A DNA stretch of 7,553 nt from positions 1 through 7,553 of the forward strand of contig CAJOQB010000087.1 of assembly GCA_905236405.1 (NCBI GenBank). Reading direction: 5' to 3'. Each line of letters opens with the position of its first letter. Position 1 is the stretch's first letter. Below are positions 5,222-7,553 of this stretch, in pieces. The notes under the pieces were generated by a model. That model was not told the origin of the DNA, searched no databases, and saw only the letters and a list, made by a program, of their open reading frames with translations. The translations under genes were made by a program, and so were the position numbers. This DNA is from an uncultured Bacteroidales bacterium (GTDB lineage Bacteria > Bacteroidota > Bacteroidia > Bacteroidales > P3).

Positions 5222-6683
5222 TGTTATGGAGCAGAAACTTTTCGACACCAACGTACAATGGATTAAATACAAAGTCCTTAAAGAGGTCATCCGCCGTGCC
5301 TACGAAGGCGGGCTGGACGATGCCTACCTGGAGATACCCAAGATCATCAGCCCAGGGCCCAAATCGGAGCTCAACTGTTGCATCTACAAAGAACGTGCCA
5401 TTGTGCAAGAGCGAATCCACATGGCCATGGGTGGCGACAAGGACAACCCCAACCCAGTACAAGTGATGGAGACCGCCTGCGACGAGTGTCCTGCCGCCGG
5501 CATGCTGGTCACCGAAGCTTGCCGCGGATGCATGATGCACTCGTGCAAGGAGGTTTGTCCCAAGGAGGCCATCACCATCGTCAACCATCGCTGCCATATC
5601 GACCGCGAGAAATGCATCGAGTGTGGCAAATGTGCTGCCGCCTGTCCCTACAGCGCCATCATTGCCCAGAAGCGTCCCTGCATCAAGAGCTGCAAGGTGA
5701 AAGCCCTCTCCATCCGTCCCGAGGACGACAAGGCGGTCATCTCCAACGACAAATGTATCTCGTGTGGCGCCTGTGTGGTCAGCTGTCCTTTCGGTGCCAT
5801 CACCGACCGTTCGTTGGTGCTCGACATCATCGACATACTCCGTCAGTCGGAGGGCAACAGCCGCTACCGCGTCTATGCCGTTATCGCACCCGCTATTGTG
5901 GGGCAATGCCGCTTCGGACGCATTGAGCAGGTGGTCACCGCCATCAAGCACCTCGGTTTTCACCAAGTCGTCGAGGCTGCTCTTGGTGCCGACATCACCC
6001 TGTATACCGAGGCACGAGAATTCCAGCACAAGGCCACGGAAAGCGACGCACCCGTGATGACCACCAGTTGCTGTCCCGCCTTTGTGCGGTTTGTGGAGAC
6101 CAATTTCCCCGAATTCAAGGATGCCATCTCCACATCGCCTTCGCCCATGATTACCACCGCCCGTCTCATCAAGCGTAGCGACCCCAATGCCAAGGTAGTG
6201 TTTATCGGCCCTTGTGCCGCCAAGAAATTTGAATACACCCTCGAGAAGACCCAAGGCATGATCGACAGCGTGATGTCATTCGAAGAGTTGCAGGCCTTCC
6301 TCGATGCCCGCGGCATCGACACCACCCAATGCGAGGACACCCACCTCGACAATGCCTCCTTCTACGGACGTATTTTCGCCAAGAGTGGCGGTATCGCCCA
6401 AGGTGTGGCTCATGTGGCCGAGAAACTGAACATCGAAGGTGTGAAGCCGGTGGTGATGAACGGCATCGACCAATGCCGTCAGCACCTTGCCCTGCTCCGT
6501 GCCAAGAAAGAGACAGCCAATTTCTTTGAAGGCATGGCTTGCGACGGCGGCTGCGTTGGCGGCCCCTTGAGCATCACGCGTTCGCCCAAGAATGTGTTCG
6601 ATGTCGACAAATATGGCAACTCCGCCAAAGAGAAAGACATCGACGGTTCTGTCAACCTCTTCCAGATGACCCTTGGCGAATAA
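5214..6683 (+). CDS. Ferredoxin-type [FeFe]-hydrogenase, catalytic (group B-like)
   Basis: 489 residues. It should reversibly reduce protons to H2 with electrons from ferredoxin, in the cytoplasm. The N-terminal half is rich in iron-sulfur motifs: Cys89-x2-Cys92, Cys103-x2-Cys106-x4-Cys111-x3-Cys115-Pro, Cys134/137/140/144, a Cys156-x3-Cys160 insert and Cys181/184/187/191, suggesting three or more 4Fe-4S clusters. The H-cluster domain (about 220-460) has L1 TSCCPAF (284-290) with both cysteines, L2 GPCAAKKFE (332-340) and L3 EGMACDGGCVGGP (439-451), so the cluster ligands and the proton-transfer Cys286 are intact. There is no PAS, NADH-binding or signal sequence. The N-terminal FDTNVQWIKYKVLKEV stretch resembles the monomeric group B family of gut Bacteroidota and clostridia. 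The ATG at 5214 overlaps the phosphatase gene by eight bases; ATG 5226, four bases past that stop, is an equally good start. HydE/F/G maturases must be encoded elsewhere. Confidence 0.92.
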   Translation: MINVMEQKLFDTNVQWIKYKVLKEVIRRAYEGGLDDAYLEIPKIISPGPKSELNCCIYKERAIVQERIHMAMGGDKDNPNPVQVMETACDECPAAGMLVTEACRGCMMHSCKEVCPKEAITIVNHRCHIDREKCIECGKCAAACPYSAIIAQKRPCIKSCKVKALSIRPEDDKAVISNDKCISCGACVVSCPFGAITDRSLVLDIIDILRQSEGNSRYRVYAVIAPAIVGQCRFGRIEQVVTAIKHLGFHQVVEAALGADITLYTEAREFQHKATESDAPVMTTSCCPAFVRFVETNFPEFKDAISTSPSPMITTARLIKRSDPNAKVVFIGPCAAKKFEYTLEKTQGMIDSVMSFEELQAFLDARGIDTTQCEDTHLDNASFYGRIFAKSGGIAQGVAHVAEKLNIEGVKPVVMNGIDQCRQHLALLRAKKETANFFEGMACDGGCVGGPLSITRSPKNVFDVDKYGNSAKEKDIDGSVNLFQMTLGE

Positions 6684-6718
6684 GATTTAACCCAATAGGC
6701 AATAACAACGCCCCCAAG

Positions 6719-6756
6719 GCTGCCCTACCTCTAAGAAACATCAGAGGCGGGGCAGC
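6719..6756. terminator. Shared hairpin terminator between convergent genes
   Basis: GCTGCCC (6719-6725) pairs with GGGCAGC (6750-6756), and inside it CCTCT (6728-6732) pairs with AGAGG (6743-6747), leaving one mismatch plus a T-G wobble between the two stems and a ten-base loop. The hairpin lies 35 bases past the hydrogenase stop and contains the stop codon of the convergent minus-strand gene. Only a broken U run (ACTTTCTTG) follows on the plus strand and none on the minus strand, so its strength is uncertain. Confidence 0.5.
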
Positions 6757-7445
6757 ACTTTCTTGTAATATACCCATGTGCCGCCAATCGCACCCACAAC
6801 CGACAACACTACGGCAATCACATTCACCCACTCGCTGATATCAAGCAACAACCAAAACAGCATGTGAACAAACACACCTATCATCCATAGGGTATAAAAC
6901 CATCGGGCACGACGGTATTTGTGCTGGTATTCACGAGCAGCATCTATTTCTCCTGAACGGAAGATTTTGTATTGTATGTCAATCGTGGAGGTATCGTCGG
7001 CCTGTTCAAAAGCAACGCCGCCACGTCGCATCATGTCGACGGCACGGGTGACATCTTCCAGACAGTTTAAGTCGTAACGAAGTTCGTAGGACACGCGCTC
7101 TCCATATTGCATCTGACAGGTGACGATGTCAAGCATAGGGCAACCCAGCACCCCGTCTCGCATCAACCGAACCTTATGGAGACGATGGTATGGTACAACA
7201 GTCTTGCCTCCAGTCAACGGCACAACAATGGTAAAGCTTTTGTCTGTAAAGAGATATCGTGTATAGAAACGTTTGGAAAACACAAAAATGAACAGCAGGA
7301 CGGCTGCTGGCACCATGGCTATCAAAAAGAAGAGAAGTGCCGACGAACCGACAAAGATACAGATCAAAACAACAAACGCCAATATTAAGGAAGGGACATA
7401 TGACATCAGCTGCCTTCGCGACTCGTATAGCGTGACAGTACCCAT
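6741..7445 (-). CDS. Four-helix membrane protein with possible bacterial PH-like core
   Basis: A 234-residue protein with two adjacent hydrophobic helices near the N terminus (about 14-35 and 36-57), a polar central region (58-180), and two more helices near the C terminus (about 183-202 and 206-227). It has no signal peptide cleavage pattern. The segment just after the second helix, with RYLFTDKSFTIVVPLTG and VVPYHRLHKVRL, alternates like a beta barrel and resembles YdbS-type bacterial PH domains, where such a strand follows a membrane hairpin. That assignment is tentative; otherwise it is a conserved hypothetical membrane protein of unknown function. The ATG at 7445 overlaps by one base the TAA of the upstream ligase gene (TAATG), which supports this start and suggests translational coupling. 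The gene is convergent with the hydrogenase operon, and no link to it is evident. Confidence 0.78.
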   Translation of the reverse strand: MGTVTLYESRRQLMSYVPSLILAFVVLICIFVGSSALLFFLIAMVPAAVLLFIFVFSKRFYTRYLFTDKSFTIVVPLTGGKTVVPYHRLHKVRLMRDGVLGCPMLDIVTCQMQYGERVSYELRYDLNCLEDVTRAVDMMRRGGVAFEQADDTSTIDIQYKIFRSGEIDAAREYQHKYRRARWFYTLWMIGVFVHMLFWLLLDISEWVNVIAVVLSVVGAIGGTWVYYKKVLPRL

Positions 7446-7553
7446 TACTGTTGTTTGTCAACCATGGCGAGGTATTCCTCTTCCGAAATAATCGGGACAT
7501 TCAGTTTCTCGGCCTTTTTGCGTTTCTCTGGCCCCATATTGTCTCCTGCCACC
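7445..7553 (-). CDS. ligA: NAD-dependent DNA ligase LigA, C-terminal BRCT end (partial)
   Basis: Only the last 35 residues and the stop are in the window; the rest lies past the right edge. The visible peptide contains VAGDNMGPEKRKKAEKLNVP followed by IISEEEYLAM and a short polar tail. This is the end of a BRCT domain: a glycine turn, a helix of lysine and alanine residues, then a short strand ending in an acidic SEEE motif and a hydrophobic helix. In bacteria this arrangement at a C terminus is typical of LigA, which seals nicks in DNA using NAD. A different BRCT protein, for example an exonuclease of the DNA polymerase III epsilon type, cannot be excluded from so short a piece. The TAA stop shares one base with the ATG of the next gene. 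Confidence 0.7.
   Translation of the reverse strand, partial: VAGDNMGPEKRKKAEKLNVPIISEEEYLAMVDKQQ

Noticed and set aside
5208..6254. A 348-residue minus-strand frame opposite the catalytic hydrogenase gene
   Set aside because: It is fully antisense to a confident gene and low-complexity in Gly, Asp, His and Val; typical of shadows in GC-biased third positions.
1..7553. CRISPR array, transposon or tRNA genes
   Set aside because: No regular repeat-spacer array, transposase frame, terminal inverted repeats or tRNA-like cloverleaf could be seen.

Overview
The window looks like chromosomal DNA of an anaerobic, fermentative member of the Bacteroidales, probably Prevotella-like. Promoters match the Bacteroidetes form (TTTG, about 20 bases, TAnnTTTGC). 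Starts are preceded by A-rich sequence and mostly lack a Shine-Dalgarno motif, and the protein families fit this group. This is inference from sequence; no taxonomic search was possible.

Layout: positions 1-123 hold a small cluster of direct and inverted repeats, downstream of a strong leftward promoter (128-158) whose gene lies outside the window. Positions 124-425 are an AT- and homopolymer-rich intergenic stretch with a leftward terminator (276-309) and a cluster of G runs. Positions 426-1550 encode, on the minus strand, a membrane acyltransferase-3 family protein. Positions 1551-1973 form a divergent intergenic region with a leftward and a rightward promoter, plus a short relict reading frame that resembles the C-terminal tail of an S41-type peptidase.

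The core is a tightly packed plus-strand operon (1974-6683) of four genes: a stand-alone NuoE-like [2Fe-2S] thioredoxin-fold protein; a 583-residue [FeFe]-hydrogenase-like protein with an added 4Fe-4S domain and PAS domain, carrying changes at catalytic positions typical of putative sensory (HydS/group C) enzymes; a SpoIIE/PP2C-type phosphatase with an unrecognised C-terminal domain; and a 489-residue ferredoxin-type [FeFe]-hydrogenase with an intact catalytic motif set (group B-like). The order matches, as I remember it, the hfsABCD cluster of Thermoanaerobacterium. The simplest model is a hydrogen or redox sensing unit (sensor plus phosphatase) encoded with the hydrogenase it may tune. No maturase genes (hydE, hydF, hydG) are in the window.

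The operon ends at a hairpin (6719-6756) shared with a convergent minus-strand pair: a four-helix membrane protein with a possible PH-like core, whose start overlaps by one base the stop of a partial gene, the C-terminal BRCT end of DNA ligase LigA.
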